Assembly: GCA_905221605.1 (NCBI GenBank)
Contig: CAJNDS010002565.1
Span: 194,001 to 258,000 of the forward strand
DNA: 64,000 nt
Source of the DNA: Symbiodinium natans
Taxonomy: Eukaryota; Sar; Dinophyceae; Suessiales; Symbiodiniaceae
Direction: 5' to 3'
The notes under the pieces were generated by a model. That model was not told the origin of the DNA and ran no database searches. It was given only the letters and a program-made list of their open reading frames with translations. A program made the position numbers and the translations under genes. Below are positions 19,000 to 28,408 of the stretch, piece after piece (the stretch's first letter is position 1; each line of letters begins with the position of its first letter).

Positions 19000-19097
19000 C
19001 TAGGCTAGGGGACATCTTTATGGATCAAGTTGTCAGTGACCATAAATACGTCTAAGCTCTCCTTGGTTTTGTGGCAGACCTTCGTACACATGAGCCA

Positions 19098-19218
19098 CAA
19101 CCCTAAACCCTAAACCCTAAGCCCTAAACCCTAAACCCTAGACCCTAGACCCTGAACCCTGAACCCTAAACCCTAAACCCTAAACCCTAAACCCTAAACC
19201 CTAAACCCTAAACCCTAA
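19098..19218 (+). repeat. CCCTAAA array with CCCTAGA and CCCTGAA variants
   Basis: About 17 units. Variants are clustered, not scattered. Confidence 0.95.
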
Positions 19219-19299
19219 ACTGAAACTTTCCAGTGCTCCCGCACCTCTAAGCATGTTGGGACTCAGGGATTCGGGTTCTAGGACTCAGAGTATGCCCTA

Positions 19300-20000
19300 A
19301 CTCCCTTGTTTTTAGGGTTTAGGTTCCGTAAAAGCCCCTCTAAACGAGGAGAGCACCTTTTTTTTCCTACGTTACTCTTGGGTCTAGGGTTTTGGATCTG
19401 TAGTTAAGGGACTTGGAACCTAAGTTAGGAGCCTTATAACCCAGTTTAGGTTCCTTATAGCTCTACTTTAGCTGGAGGGGGGGGGGCTCCTTGTAAGTGT
19501 GGAGCCGTCTCTAAATTCGGCTCTCTTTTGGGGTCTCTTTCTAGTTACGGCACCCGTAGAAATCGGACCCCCCCAAAAGGGACCCTACTTGGAGGGTCAT
19601 TGGGTAGCCATTAGCCAATTATAACTGTACTTATAACCCACTTATAAGCCCTGAAGTGCCCCAATATGGTTATAAGTACAGGGTTAGGGTTCAGGGTTTA
19701 GGGTTTAGGGTTTCGGGTTTAGGGTTTGGTTTAGGGTTTAGGGTTCATGAGTCTCCAAGCAGGCTTTTGGATCCCGGGGTTTTGCGTCAGACATGCTGCC
19801 GTCCCATCCAGATCCACGCAGCTCTCTAGCCAGCAGAAGGAAGCACCACTTGCAGTGTCATCCGATTGAGATCTGCCTCCTTTTGTCCACCTAACCCCGA
19901 AACCCTAAACCCTACACCCTAAACCCTAAACCCTAAACCCTGAACCCTAAACCCTAAACCCTAAACCCTAAACCCTGAACCCTGAACCCTGAACCCTGAA
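19300..20000. other. Intron-like stretch with family C, A and D elements
   Basis: Family C (19310-19395), family A (19403-19495) and family D (19593-19690) elements follow each other. Island 19745-19870 is open on both strands. An array lies at 19894-20003. Confidence 0.5.
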
Positions 20001-20247
20001 CCCAAATTCAAGACTGCAAAGAATGCCGGAGAGATCGCCTCGAGGGGGGGCCAGGAGTTGCTTCCAACGGTCAGTCTGTTGGAAGTTTAGGGTTTAGGGT
20101 CTATAGGTTTTAGGGTTTAGGGTTTAGAGTTTAGGGTGGCTGATACCTGTTTTTTTTCGGGTTTATAGATGTAATTACTCCATTCCGGCTTTGGCGTGGG
20201 CCTGTGCCGAAGGCAAGGCGTTGGCATCAGAGAAGCTAGTAGTGTAG
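20001..20247 (+). CDS. Two candidate exons, function unknown
   Basis: Exon 20001-20084 reads KFKTAKNAGEIASRGGQELL. Exon 20169-20247 reads SIPALAWACAEGKALASEKL and ends in TAG. The coding look is good, but the phases (0, then 2) do not match directly, so an exon or a different donor is missing between them. Confidence 0.4.
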
Positions 20248-20422
20248 GACTGGGCAGTGTGTGAGGAGATTTCAAGAAGTGAGCTCTGGCCAATGTCGGG
20301 GTATGCTGGGAAACGCGTACCTCGAGGCATTCAGAATTTCCCCGAAACCGTAAAACCCTAAACCCTAAACCCTAAACCCTAAACCCTAAACCCTAAACCC
20401 TAAACCCTAAACCCTAAGCCTC

Positions 20423-20536
20423 CCGCCACTAAACTGGCACCCCAAAACAGCGCAGTCGTGGACTGAACTTTGGGTTCTACAGCTTCTCTCTCAGCGGATA
20501 GGCTATCGGACTATGGCTGGTTTATATGCTTTATAG
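20423..20536 (+). CDS. Candidate exon, function unknown
   Basis: A 38-codon open frame with TAQSWTELWVLQLLSQRIG, following a CCCTAAA array (20352-20418). A second frame is also open. Confidence 0.3.
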   Translation, partial: PPLNWHPKTAQSWTELWVLQLLSQRIGYRTMAGLYAL

Positions 20537-20911
20537 AGTTTGAAGGGGTTATAGGGTCATAGGGGGTTTGTAGGCTTTATAGAGTTTAAAAGGGGTATAG
20601 GGTTATAGTAGGGTTTAGAGGTTTGTTTTAGGTTTTAAGGGGTGTTTATAGGGTGTTTTAGTATTTTTTTTAAATGGTTTTGTTCAGGTTTATAGGGTTG
20701 ATACTAGGGTCTCTGTTCTGGCACCCAGTGAAGTGTGCTACAAGATGAGTAGTTTTCAACATTAAGTTGCCTCTTTGCCTCTGTAGTACGGCACCTTATA
20801 AAATTATCAAGGACCGACCCCAAACCCTAAACCCTAGACCCTAAACCCTAAACCCTAAACCCTAAACCCTAAACCCTAAACCCTAAACCCCCTGTAAACC
20901 CAGTAAACCAG

Positions 20912-21632
20912 AGCCCCGGCTTGGCCGTGGGCTCCGATCCTCCTTGGGCAAAGCCTGGTAGCCCAGTGGTACCCTTCACTCTGTTTTTGGTTTAGGGTTT
21001 AGGGTTTAGGGTTTAGGGTTTAGGGTTTAGGGTTTCGGGTTCCGTCGTAAAGTAACCAACCCAAAAAAGGGCGCCCTTACCATAGTATGGTTACTACTGG
21101 GCTACCGAGAGATCGGGTTCAGAAGTGACCCGTTTGCCTTTGAGCCTCCTTTTGGAAGGCCCCAGGCCAAGTCGCACCAACAAAAAAAGGGTTTAAGGTT
21201 CCAGGTAACTGCCCTAAACCCTAAACCCTAAACCCTAAACCCTAAACCCTAAACCCTAAACCCTAAAGGGTTTGCCAGCAGCCCCTCCCGAAACGTCATC
21301 TACTAGGCCTATTGAGCAGGTCGGCGCTGTTGAGCGTACTTGGGTTCCGGGTAGGGAATGAAGGCAGTAGAGCCTAAACCCCAAACCCCAAACCCCAAAC
21401 CCTAAAGCCTAAACCCTAAACCCTAAACCCTAAACCCTAAACCCTAAACCCTAAACCCTAAACCCTAAACCCTAAACCCTAAACCCGAATTAAACCCTAA
21501 ACCCTAAACCCCAAACCCTTAACCCTCAACCATATGTTTATTCCTAGATTACTGGGAAACCTAGTTCCTGCGGTTCAGTCCGCACCCAAACTTCGCAGCA
21601 ACCTCAGGCCCCTAAGCATGCATCGTTTGTAA
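20912..21632 (+). CDS. Four-exon gene fragment, function unknown
   Basis: Exons 20912-20989, 21112-21190, 21279-21350 and 21565-21632 (TAA) total 297 nt, exactly 99 codons, with phases 0, 1, 1 in agreement. Sample stretches: GSDPPWAKPGSPVVPFTLF, FRSDPFAFEPPFGRPQAKS, SSTRPIEQVGAVERTW. The first intron contains a family C hairpin and the others CCCTAAA arrays. The product is proline-rich with no motif recognised. The last exon is also open in a different frame. Confidence 0.5.
21376..21530 (+). repeat. CCCTAAA array
   Basis: More than 20 units, starting with three CCCCAAA variants and interrupted once near 21485. Confidence 0.95.
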
Positions 21633-21663
21633 CCCAGGGGGTTTTGCGCCCTAAAGGTTCGGA

Positions 21664-21780
21664 ACCCTAAACCCTAAACCCTAAACCCTAAACCCTAAAC
21701 CCTAAACCCTAAACCCTAAACCCTAAACCCTAAACCCTAAACCCTAAGCCCTAAACCCTAAACCCTAAGCCCTAGACCCT
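21664..21780 (+). repeat. CCCTAAA array with CCCTAAG variants
   Basis: About 16 units. Confidence 0.95.
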
Positions 21781-21786
21781 AAGAAG

Positions 21787-22038
21787 CCGGAATCTTCCGA
21801 CAGCTTTGTGGCTCGAGAGCACGCAGCAAAGAGCCCTCCGGTACACAGCCATGGCAGCTTGCCGCGCTTTCGAGGAGCTGGAGTCGGAGATCCGAAAGCG
21901 ACTTGGTTTGTTTCAGGGTTTAGGGTTCAGGGTTTAGGGTCTACAAAATGTCTAAGTAGACCTCTGCTTCAAGTCAGCTTTCGGACAAGCGCGCTGGCAT
22001 CAACCTGTAAGCATCGCTTTGCATTGAACTGTGTTTGA
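21787..22038 (+). CDS. Two-exon gene fragment, helical product
   Basis: Exon 21787-21905 reads TALWLESTQQRALRYTAMAA and then FEELESEIRKRL, a likely helix or coiled segment. Exon 21974-22038 continues in phase (G + TC = Val) to TGA. A strong donor (GTAAGC at 22007) means the last exon might instead end at 22006. Confidence 0.5.
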   Translation, partial: PESSDSFVAREHAAKSPPVHSHGSLPRFRGAGVGDPKATWFVSGFRVQGLGSTKCLSRPLLQVSFRTSALASTCKHRFALNCV

Positions 22039-22139
22039 ATCAGTTGGTTAGTTGTGGGGTTTGAGATGATGGAAGCAACTACTTGGTTTTTGTGGTGGGA
22101 GGCGTGGAAGAGGGCGCTAGACACTAAGCCCTAGCCCAG

Positions 22140-22212
22140 GATTTTTTGGACTGTGGACTCTCGCTGTGAGACGATGTTGCGACCAGACGGCGTTCGCCAC
22201 CGCCACGCCGAG
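22140..22212 (+). CDS. Exon with GTAAAC donor, function unknown
   Basis: Reads FWTVDSRCETMLRPDGVRHR, ending GAG|GTAAACC in phase 0 after a CCCAG acceptor. Confidence 0.45.
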
Positions 22213-22489
22213 GTAAACCACATCAAGCCATGAACCCATCCAAAAAGGGGTCGGAAAAAACACTCATAGTATTCCCTTATGGTCCCTACATACTTCTACT
22301 ATAATACACCCCAAAAACAGCATTCTCATATTTGAGGCTCCTGTACTGGCAGGCATTCAGGGGCCTCATCCCCGTTTCCCTATTAAGGGTTCTAGAAACC
22401 TGCTTTTCCGGTCCCTGGAAGTTTTGGGAACCAAAGAAACCCTGAGAACGCACTGTATGTGTATATATGTATATATGTACATATACAGA

Positions 22490-22534
22490 CAATATATATA
22501 TATATATATATACATAATATATATATATATAAAT
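22490..22534 (+). repeat. AT microsatellite
   Basis: Two runs of about 10 TA units. Confidence 0.9.
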
Positions 22535-22552
22535 ATCAACATGCCTACAAAG

Positions 22553-22650
22553 GTACGACAGCCGTCCATACTTCGGCAGGGAGCACAATGCCCCTGGGCC
22601 TTGAGCATTGGGGCGACAAGCCGATTGGGGGTTTTCGTTCCGACAACTAA
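22553..22650 (+). CDS. Terminal exon, function unknown
   Basis: After an AAAG acceptor: HTSAGSTMPLGLEHWGDKPI, then GGFRSDN and TAA at 22648. An exon at about 22320-22450 upstream is open in two frames. Confidence 0.45.
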
Positions 22651-22826
22651 GGGCCCTAGGAAGCGCCGGACCCTGCCCTAATATATTTATATTTATCTTT
22701 ATCTTAATATTTATATATAGACATACAAATATGCAATGGATACATTGTATATACTGGGGCCCTCAAGCTACTGTATAGGAGTTTCTTCAGGGCCCTAGTG
22801 TACGACGATATGTGGGTACATTGCAG

Positions 22827-22903
22827 GCTATTGTTCCAAGATCCCTTTGAGGATTCGGTTGGAGGTGGTCCCCGAAACCCATTCCAGCTTATGCAGCAAA
22901 TAA
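22827..22903 (+). CDS. Exon after a family B hairpin
   Basis: Follows TTGCAG. One frame reads SKIPLRIRLEVVPETHSSLC and stops. Another reads FQDPFEDSVGGGPRNPFQLM. The island is surely exonic, but the frame is open to doubt. Confidence 0.4.
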
Positions 22904-22989
22904 CATCATACCCTAAGGGTTTAGGGTTTAGGGTTTCGGGTTTGGGGTTTAGGGTTTAGGGTTTAGGGTACCCCTACTGTAAACCCAAG

Positions 22990-23115
22990 CGCTCTTTTCT
23001 CAAGGATGCGGTGCTTCAGCGCCTGCACGGGATGCACGCCCACCTCCGCACACATCTCGTGGAGGCTTCGGGCTACGGCTGTCCGGACCGACCGAAACCC
23101 TGCAAACTGCCCTAA
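22990..23115 (+). CDS. Exon, function unknown
   Basis: Reads FLKDAVLQRLHGMHAHLRTH and on to GYGCPDRPKPCKLP, then TAA. GC-rich third positions and an amphipathic helix make this one of the clearer islands. Confidence 0.55.
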   Translation, partial: RSFLKDAVLQRLHGMHAHLRTHLVEASGYGCPDRPKPCKLP

Positions 23116-23252
23116 ATCCCCAAGTCAACTTTGAAAACCCCGAGCCCCTAAACCCTAAACCCCTATATACCTAAGCCCCTCCCCCACTGCCCCTTAAGGC
23201 CAGGCTTATGGGGTGTGGGGATGATAGTGGTAGTTTAGGTCTTACGGTTTAG

Positions 23253-23401
23253 GCACCCCTATATGTGTGCAGATTTCAGGCCAATTTTCGGACCCTTCTT
23301 CGTGTCTTTTCATGGGGCCCGTGGGTATGTGCTCTGAAGCAGATGCCTCCAGAGCAGAAAGTCTCAAAGTTGTGGCTTCCTGTTTTCTAGATCAAAAATA
23401 G
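23253..23401 (+). CDS. Exon after a TTTAG acceptor
   Basis: 50 codons to TAG, including SEADASRAESLKVVASCFL. It begins directly after GGTTTAG. Confidence 0.45.
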
Positions 23402-23502
23402 TAAACAAAGTAGGATGTTGGGCTTTATAGACGTTAGACTATGGTTATCACAAGAAGAAGATGAAATACCCCCCCATGAGATGAGCCCCCCCCTATTTCC
23501 AG

Positions 23503-23559
23503 TCACCTCATTCTTTGTGTCCAAACGGGCTCTTAATCGTCCGGTCCGTGGAAGTTAGG
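23503..23559 (+). CDS. Short exon with GTAAAC donor
   Basis: Nineteen codons (HSLCPNGLLIVRSVEVR) between TTTCCAG and GTAAAC. Confidence 0.5.
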
Positions 23560-23651
23560 GTAAACCCTAACTCCTAAACCCCCCTAAACCCCAAACCCCA
23601 CCCCAAGAAACCTCAAAACCCTCAGAAATAGACTTCCGGGTCCTAATTAAG

Positions 23652-23767
23652 CCCGACCCCCAAAAAGGCCTTTGATCAAAACAGAGACTCAAGGGTCCAT
23701 TCAAGCGCCACGTGACCCCCTGAGCTCCGAAGTACCTGAAAACCTGACACGCCAGCAGGATTTTTAG
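23652..23767 (+). CDS. Exon, function unknown
   Basis: Reads PLIKTETQGSIQAPRDPLSS, then EVPENLTRQQDF and TAG. Its phase does not match 23559 directly. Confidence 0.45.
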
Positions 23768-23777
23768 GGTTTGCGGG

Positions 23778-23796
23778 GGGGGGGGGGGGGGGGGTC
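23778..23796 (+). repeat. G homopolymer run
   Basis: About 18 G in a row after TTTGC. Similar runs sit at 51620-51650, 6530-6552, 28374-28398 and 58867-58918. Confidence 0.9.
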
Positions 23797-23913
23797 GGGA
23801 CAGAGGGCTGCAGGGCTTAGGGTTTAGGGTTTAGGGTTTAGGGTTCAGGGTTTAGGGTTTAGGGTTTAGGGGTTCTGGGATCAGGGCTTAGGGTTTAGGT
23901 TTTCTTGCACCAG

Positions 23914-23987
23914 GCCTGCCGGATCCTTCATGACTGGTCGGGGCGGCGCGGCTGTGTTATTTTGCATGGAGGCCTCACCCTTTTTTT
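23914..23987 (+). CDS. Exon running into a family B hairpin
   Basis: Reads CRILHDWSGRRGCVILHGGL. The donor is the GTCCATG at the start of the hairpin. Confidence 0.5.
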
Positions 23988-24102
23988 GTCCATGTATCCA
24001 TGAAGTATATAATAATACTTAAGGGCCTTAAAGTAGTCCTTATGTAGGGACTTTAAGGCCTAAGTATGTACAAGATTGGTACATGGAGCACATGGAGCCT
24101 TA

Positions 24103-24169
24103 GGGTTACTTAAAGCACCCTCCAAATGACCCAATGGCTCCGACTTGTCATCCGTATAGCTGTAAGGAC
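24103..24169 (+). CDS. Exon with GTGGGT donor
   Basis: After the family B element (AG at about 24102): LKHPPNDPMAPTCHPYSCKD, ending TTTCAG|GTGGGT. It stays open past the donor to 24237. Confidence 0.35.
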
Positions 24170-24534
24170 CGTTTCAGGTGGGTAGTTTCTCTGCAAATAG
24201 CCTTCGTAAGACGCATCTCTAAACCCTTTGCTGTTTAAAAAAAAAGGCTTTAGAGACAGCAACTACGCACCTGTCTCGATCTTTTAGCTGGACTCCAGCG
24301 GAGAAAGGGGTAGGGGTGGATTAGCCCAAGGTTCCATCTACCCCTATATACAGTATAGACTTGGGCCCTAAAGTTACTTTATAGGAGCCCCTTTTCGGCC
24401 CAAGTCAACCCTAAGCCCTATAAGAACAATAAACCCTGCAAGCCCAAACCCTATACACCGATAAGCCCAGAGCCCCAATCCTTGTACTAGAGTCCTAGAG
24501 GTCCATGGGGTTTCTGGGGTGGATTCTTGAATAG

Positions 24535-24632
24535 TATGGGCCCTTAATTTAGGTCCCCTGTTATATAGCCCTTATATACACTATATACAAAAAGGGCCCA
24601 TCCCTATAAACAAATGTAAGGGACCACACTAA
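24535..24632 (+). repeat. Family K hairpin
   Basis: Left arm TGGGCCCTTAATTTAGGTCC, right arm AAGGGACCACACTAAGGGCC, with imperfect pairing and a TATA-rich loop. Confidence 0.55.
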
Positions 24633-24648
24633 GGGCCCATGGTTCCAA

Positions 24649-24754
24649 CCTTTGAAAGAGGGATCACTTGGGGCCTTTTCATCCCTATCGGCTCCACAGA
24701 AGTTTAGTGGAAAAATGCGCCGGTGGTCTCCCCATCAGCGTTACGTGGCTTTAG
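24649..24754 (+). CDS. Exon, function unknown
   Basis: Reads GAFSSLSAPQKFSGKMRRWS, then PHQRYVAL, ending near a G|GTTTAG donor. Islands at 24820-24960 are weaker. Confidence 0.45.
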
Positions 24755-25058
24755 GTTTAGGGTGCGTTTCGGGGAGGCAGGGTGATCGCCACTTCAGCCT
24801 TATGTGGCTTGTTTAGGGTCTTGGCTTTGAAGGTATCGTGCTTGCTGTGCATGGTTCGTACATGTTCATGCGGCTTAGCTGACAGAATGGCACAATGGTT
24901 TTGGAAGCGACTCTAGAGCGCACCCGATGAAGGTACATCCAACTCCCGCTGAAACCCTGGACCCTAGGCCTAGACCCTAGACCCTAAACCCTAAACCCCA
25001 AACCCTAAACCCCAAACCCTAAACTACAAGCAGTCCGAGGCACATCCGGCCAAACGCC

Positions 25059-27116
25059 ATGGAGAAGGCCATAGGAAAGCAAATCAAGGACGCATTCTCC
25101 TCCACCGCAGGAAGCATACGTGTTCGTTTTAGGGTTAAGGGTTTACGGTTTCGGGGTTAGGGTTTAGATCTCAGGGTTTAGGGTTCATCTGGGTTGCTGC
25201 CAAGGACCTGAGGTGAAGTTGCGATAGTCTGGGCACGTAGCAATTTGGAAGGCTGCCTTACGATGATCGCTTAGCCCTAAACCCTAAGCCCTGAACCCTA
25301 AACCCTAAACCGCATAAATTCCTATGGTCAGGGTTCCACAGCAAGGCCAGGGAGCGGGTAGTTGGCCCGCTTGTATGCCCAAGAAGCGTCGCAGAGAGCA
25401 GACGGTTTAGGGTTTAGGGTTTGGGGTTGGGGGTTTGGGGTTTATAGGGTTTGGGGTCGTCCCAATAGTTGCAAAATGGAGGGATGAAATCTCGAACCCT
25501 CCGAGCTCAAAAGGGTCCATCTACCTGTATAGTATATAGGTTTCGGGTTTAGGGTTTAGGGTTGAAACTAGCTCCATGTCCCAACTATATCTACCACACA
25601 AGTGCATGGCCCCTGTCCCAAAGGGTCCATGTACCTACATAGTCGCAAACCCTAAACCCTAAACCCTAAACCCTAAACCCGAAACCCGAAACCCTAAACC
25701 CTAAACCCTAACAGACTTTGGCCTTCAAGGGGCCCCTAGCAGTTTAAACACAACCCCAAGGGGTCGTAAGTGCCTACATAGTAGAAAGCAGGGTTTCCAT
25801 AATAGGAATTTCTATTATGGTTTGGGTAAGTTTCCCCCCCATATTGGTACTTAAGACTCTTTGGGTGCATAGGTACATGGGCCCTTCGGGCGACCACCTA
25901 AACCCTAAACCCTAAACCCTAAACCCTAAACCCTAAACCCTAAACCCTAAACCCTAAACCCTAAACCCTAAACCCTAAACCCTAAACCCTAAACCCCGTA
26001 GGACAGCAACGTCAAGTTGAGAGACTCCGTCATCCGCCTTCTGGTAGCCTGCGCTGGCATGGACGCAACGTCCATCGACCTCACGATCGAGGAAGCCTGC
26101 GCGGAAGCAGGACGACCCGAGCTGGGCAATGTAGAATTCCAGGGTTCGTTTGCAGGATTTAGGGTTCAGGGCTTCTAGGGTGTGGGGATCATCTGTTTTC
26201 AGAGTTCAGGGGTGCGTGCGTACGGGCTTCTGTCTTGACCCTCAATGAAGGAAGGTTGCAGCATGTGGATGGGGTGCTTGAGCACTGGTGCACGACCTAA
26301 ACCCTAAACCCTAAACCCTAAACCCTAAACCCTAAACCCTAAACCCTAAGCCCTAAGCCCTAAGCCCTAAGCCCTAAGCCCTAAGCCCTAAGCCCTAAAC
26401 CCTAAACCCTAAACCCTAAACCCTAAACCCTAAACCCTAAACCCTAAACCCTAAACCCTAAACCCAAACCTAGTGACCTTTACCCCAATGCACCCCCAAA
26501 TCTACTTTAGGGGTGGGTTCTTTTAGACTTTGGAGTGCCTAAAACCCTAAACCCTATTTGGCCCCTAAACCCTAAACCCTAAACCCTGAACCCTGAACCC
26601 TAAACCCTAAACCCTAAGCCCTGCAGAATCATTAGTCAGCTTCGGGCTCTTAAGGACACCGCTAAATTCATGAGGTCGTTTCTGCCTAATCTGAAGCAAC
26701 TTGTGGGTTTTCTTCCCAGCTTCTTGAGTACGCCTCTTTTGGGGGTGGTTTAGGGCTTTGGGGTTTGGGGTTTAGGGTTTAGGGTGGTTGTACCCTCAAA
26801 CCTCAACAAAGCCCACATTCTTGGGGTTTGACGGGGTGGGCAAGGTGTTCCCGACAGACTCCGCGACGAGCTGCGGAATGGCGTCCGCAGCAACCTGCGA
26901 AAGAGCAAGTCCCCTTTTATGAAGGAGCTTCCGGGTTTAGGGTTTATCTAGGGTTAGAGTTTTTCGGGTTTTTGGTTCAGTTTCCGGAACCCTGAAGTCT
27001 AAAACCTAAACCCTAAACCCTAACCCTAAACCCGAGGTTCTGGGTGGAGGGTTTGAGAGGTAGTGGTCGGGAGGCTGCCAGCTATTGTTGTGATGGACAG
27101 CCACCCTGAAGCCTGA
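25059..27116 (+). CDS. Multi-exon gene, function unknown (about a dozen exons)
   Basis: A likely start is ATG 25059 (MEKAIGKQIKDAFSSTAGSI). Exons: 25059 to about 25121, 25184-25212 (GTGAAG donor), about 25317-25404 (WSGFHSKARERVVGPLVCPR), 25456-25514, 25561-25624, 25715-25762, 26002 to about 26143 (SVIRLLVACAGMDATSIDLT), 26205 to about 26298, 26627 to about 26751 (RALKDTAKFMRSFLPNLKQL), 26845-26934 and 27058-27116 (TGA). Phase agreement was checked for 25624/25715 (G + AC = Asp) and 26934/27058 (G + AG = Glu). Other joints are open. Introns hold family B elements and CCCTAAA arrays. The product looks largely helical. A WSGFHSKA motif is noted, but no family is assigned. Confidence 0.5.
25897..25995 (+). 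repeat. CCCTAAA array
   Basis: Fourteen perfect units ending six bases before a GTAG|GAC acceptor. Confidence 0.95.
26298..26466 (+). repeat. CCCTAAA array with an internal CCCTAAG block
   Basis: About 24 units; eight or so in the middle are CCCTAAG, a cluster that points to local amplification of a variant. Confidence 0.95.
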
Positions 27117-27618
27117 ACGGGGGTTTAGGGTTTAGGGTTTCTGGTTTTGGGTTTGGGGTTTGGGGTTTGGGGTTTAGGGTTTAAGGGAAGTGTTCTGCCA
27201 GACACAGTGCCATGAAAAGGGTTTTTATTCACGATGACTCATCGACGCGTGCACAACAGCAGCAGATGTCTTAAGGAGGGTTGTATTGTTATTTGGTCCC
27301 TTCTCCGTGGAGCAAACCAAATGCTTTGAGTTCATTGTTCGCACTTTTCTGAAGCTGACACTCCTGACAAGTAGCGTTTTGACAAGAGAGTTCTCTGCAG
27401 CTTCAGAGGCAATCGGGATGTGCAGCGCTTTACATGTGGATTCCTTCGTCGCCGTGTTCTGCCCACAAGCCGGGATCGGGGAAAGAGAGAGAGCGAGGTA
27501 GCAGATCGCAAGAAAGTTCGGCAGACCGCAGAACAGAGGTCTTATTAGGGTTTAGGGTTTGGGGTTTAGGGTTTAAAGGGTTTATAGGGTGTTCAGGTAT
27601 ATCACACGAGTTTTCGCA
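27117..27618. other. Spacer before the amidohydrolase gene
   Basis: A short TTTAGGG/TTTGGGG run (27120-27185), then unique sequence with a weak 71-codon open frame (27286-27501) lacking ATG, and another short repeat run at 27546-27580. Probably 3' and 5' untranslated or intergenic DNA. Confidence 0.4.
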
Positions 27619-28377
27619 ATGGCAGAAAAGGCTCCGTCGTTCAATGACCTTCCCTTCAGTTTGGAAGGAGCGCCTTGCCGGAAGCCTTGGACGTACAGTC
27701 TTGGTGCCCAATCTGAGTGGTTGAACCAGACGCAGGATCAAGGGGCCAAAGGAGGGACCCTTATAGACGACCTTAAGGGGTTATTTGGGGGCCATTTAGG
27801 AGCTACCTAGGTATGTAGGGACTATAATAAGGTATTTATATAGAGGGCTTTATATCGGGGAATAAGATGAAGGGTCCCTTCTAGGGGTCCCTCCCTTAAA
27901 CCCCTTAACAGGAAGAGATCATCGAACCGGAGCTACCAATTGTGGATGCCCATCACCACCTCTTCCTCTGCGATGAGCCCGAGTGGTACAAGAAACGTGC
28001 CGAACATCCCAACATCGTCACCTACATGGAAAGAGAGCTTGCGGCGGATGCTAGGGCCCTGATTCCCTTTTTTGGGGTGTAAGGAACCTTAAGAAACCCT
28101 TATTCCCTTTTGTATCAGGGTTTAGGTTCCCTTGTAAAACCACCTTTAGACCAAAAAGGGCACCGGTGTTTTGTTGCTAGGATACTCTTGGTCTAGTTTT
28201 CAGGCGTCTGCGGCTCCGAGCTCTCAACCTCCTAAGCCCCTGAACCCTTGGGCTTAGGATGTAAACACTGGGCACAACATCGTTGCCACAGTCTTTGTCC
28301 AGTGCTACGCCATCCATCGCGCTACGGGTCCACGGCACCTTATGCCGGTCACTTGTTGGTGACCGAATGAGCTCCCC

Positions 28378-28408
<31 letters not shown>

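Noticed and set aside
22286-22608. Minus-strand ORFs with YIYIYIYI
   Set aside because: They cross the TA microsatellite; the flanks read better on +.
25317-25404. ADP-ribosyl-cyclase-like motif (WSGFHSKA)
   Set aside because: Only a few residues suggest it; the rest of the gene gives no support.
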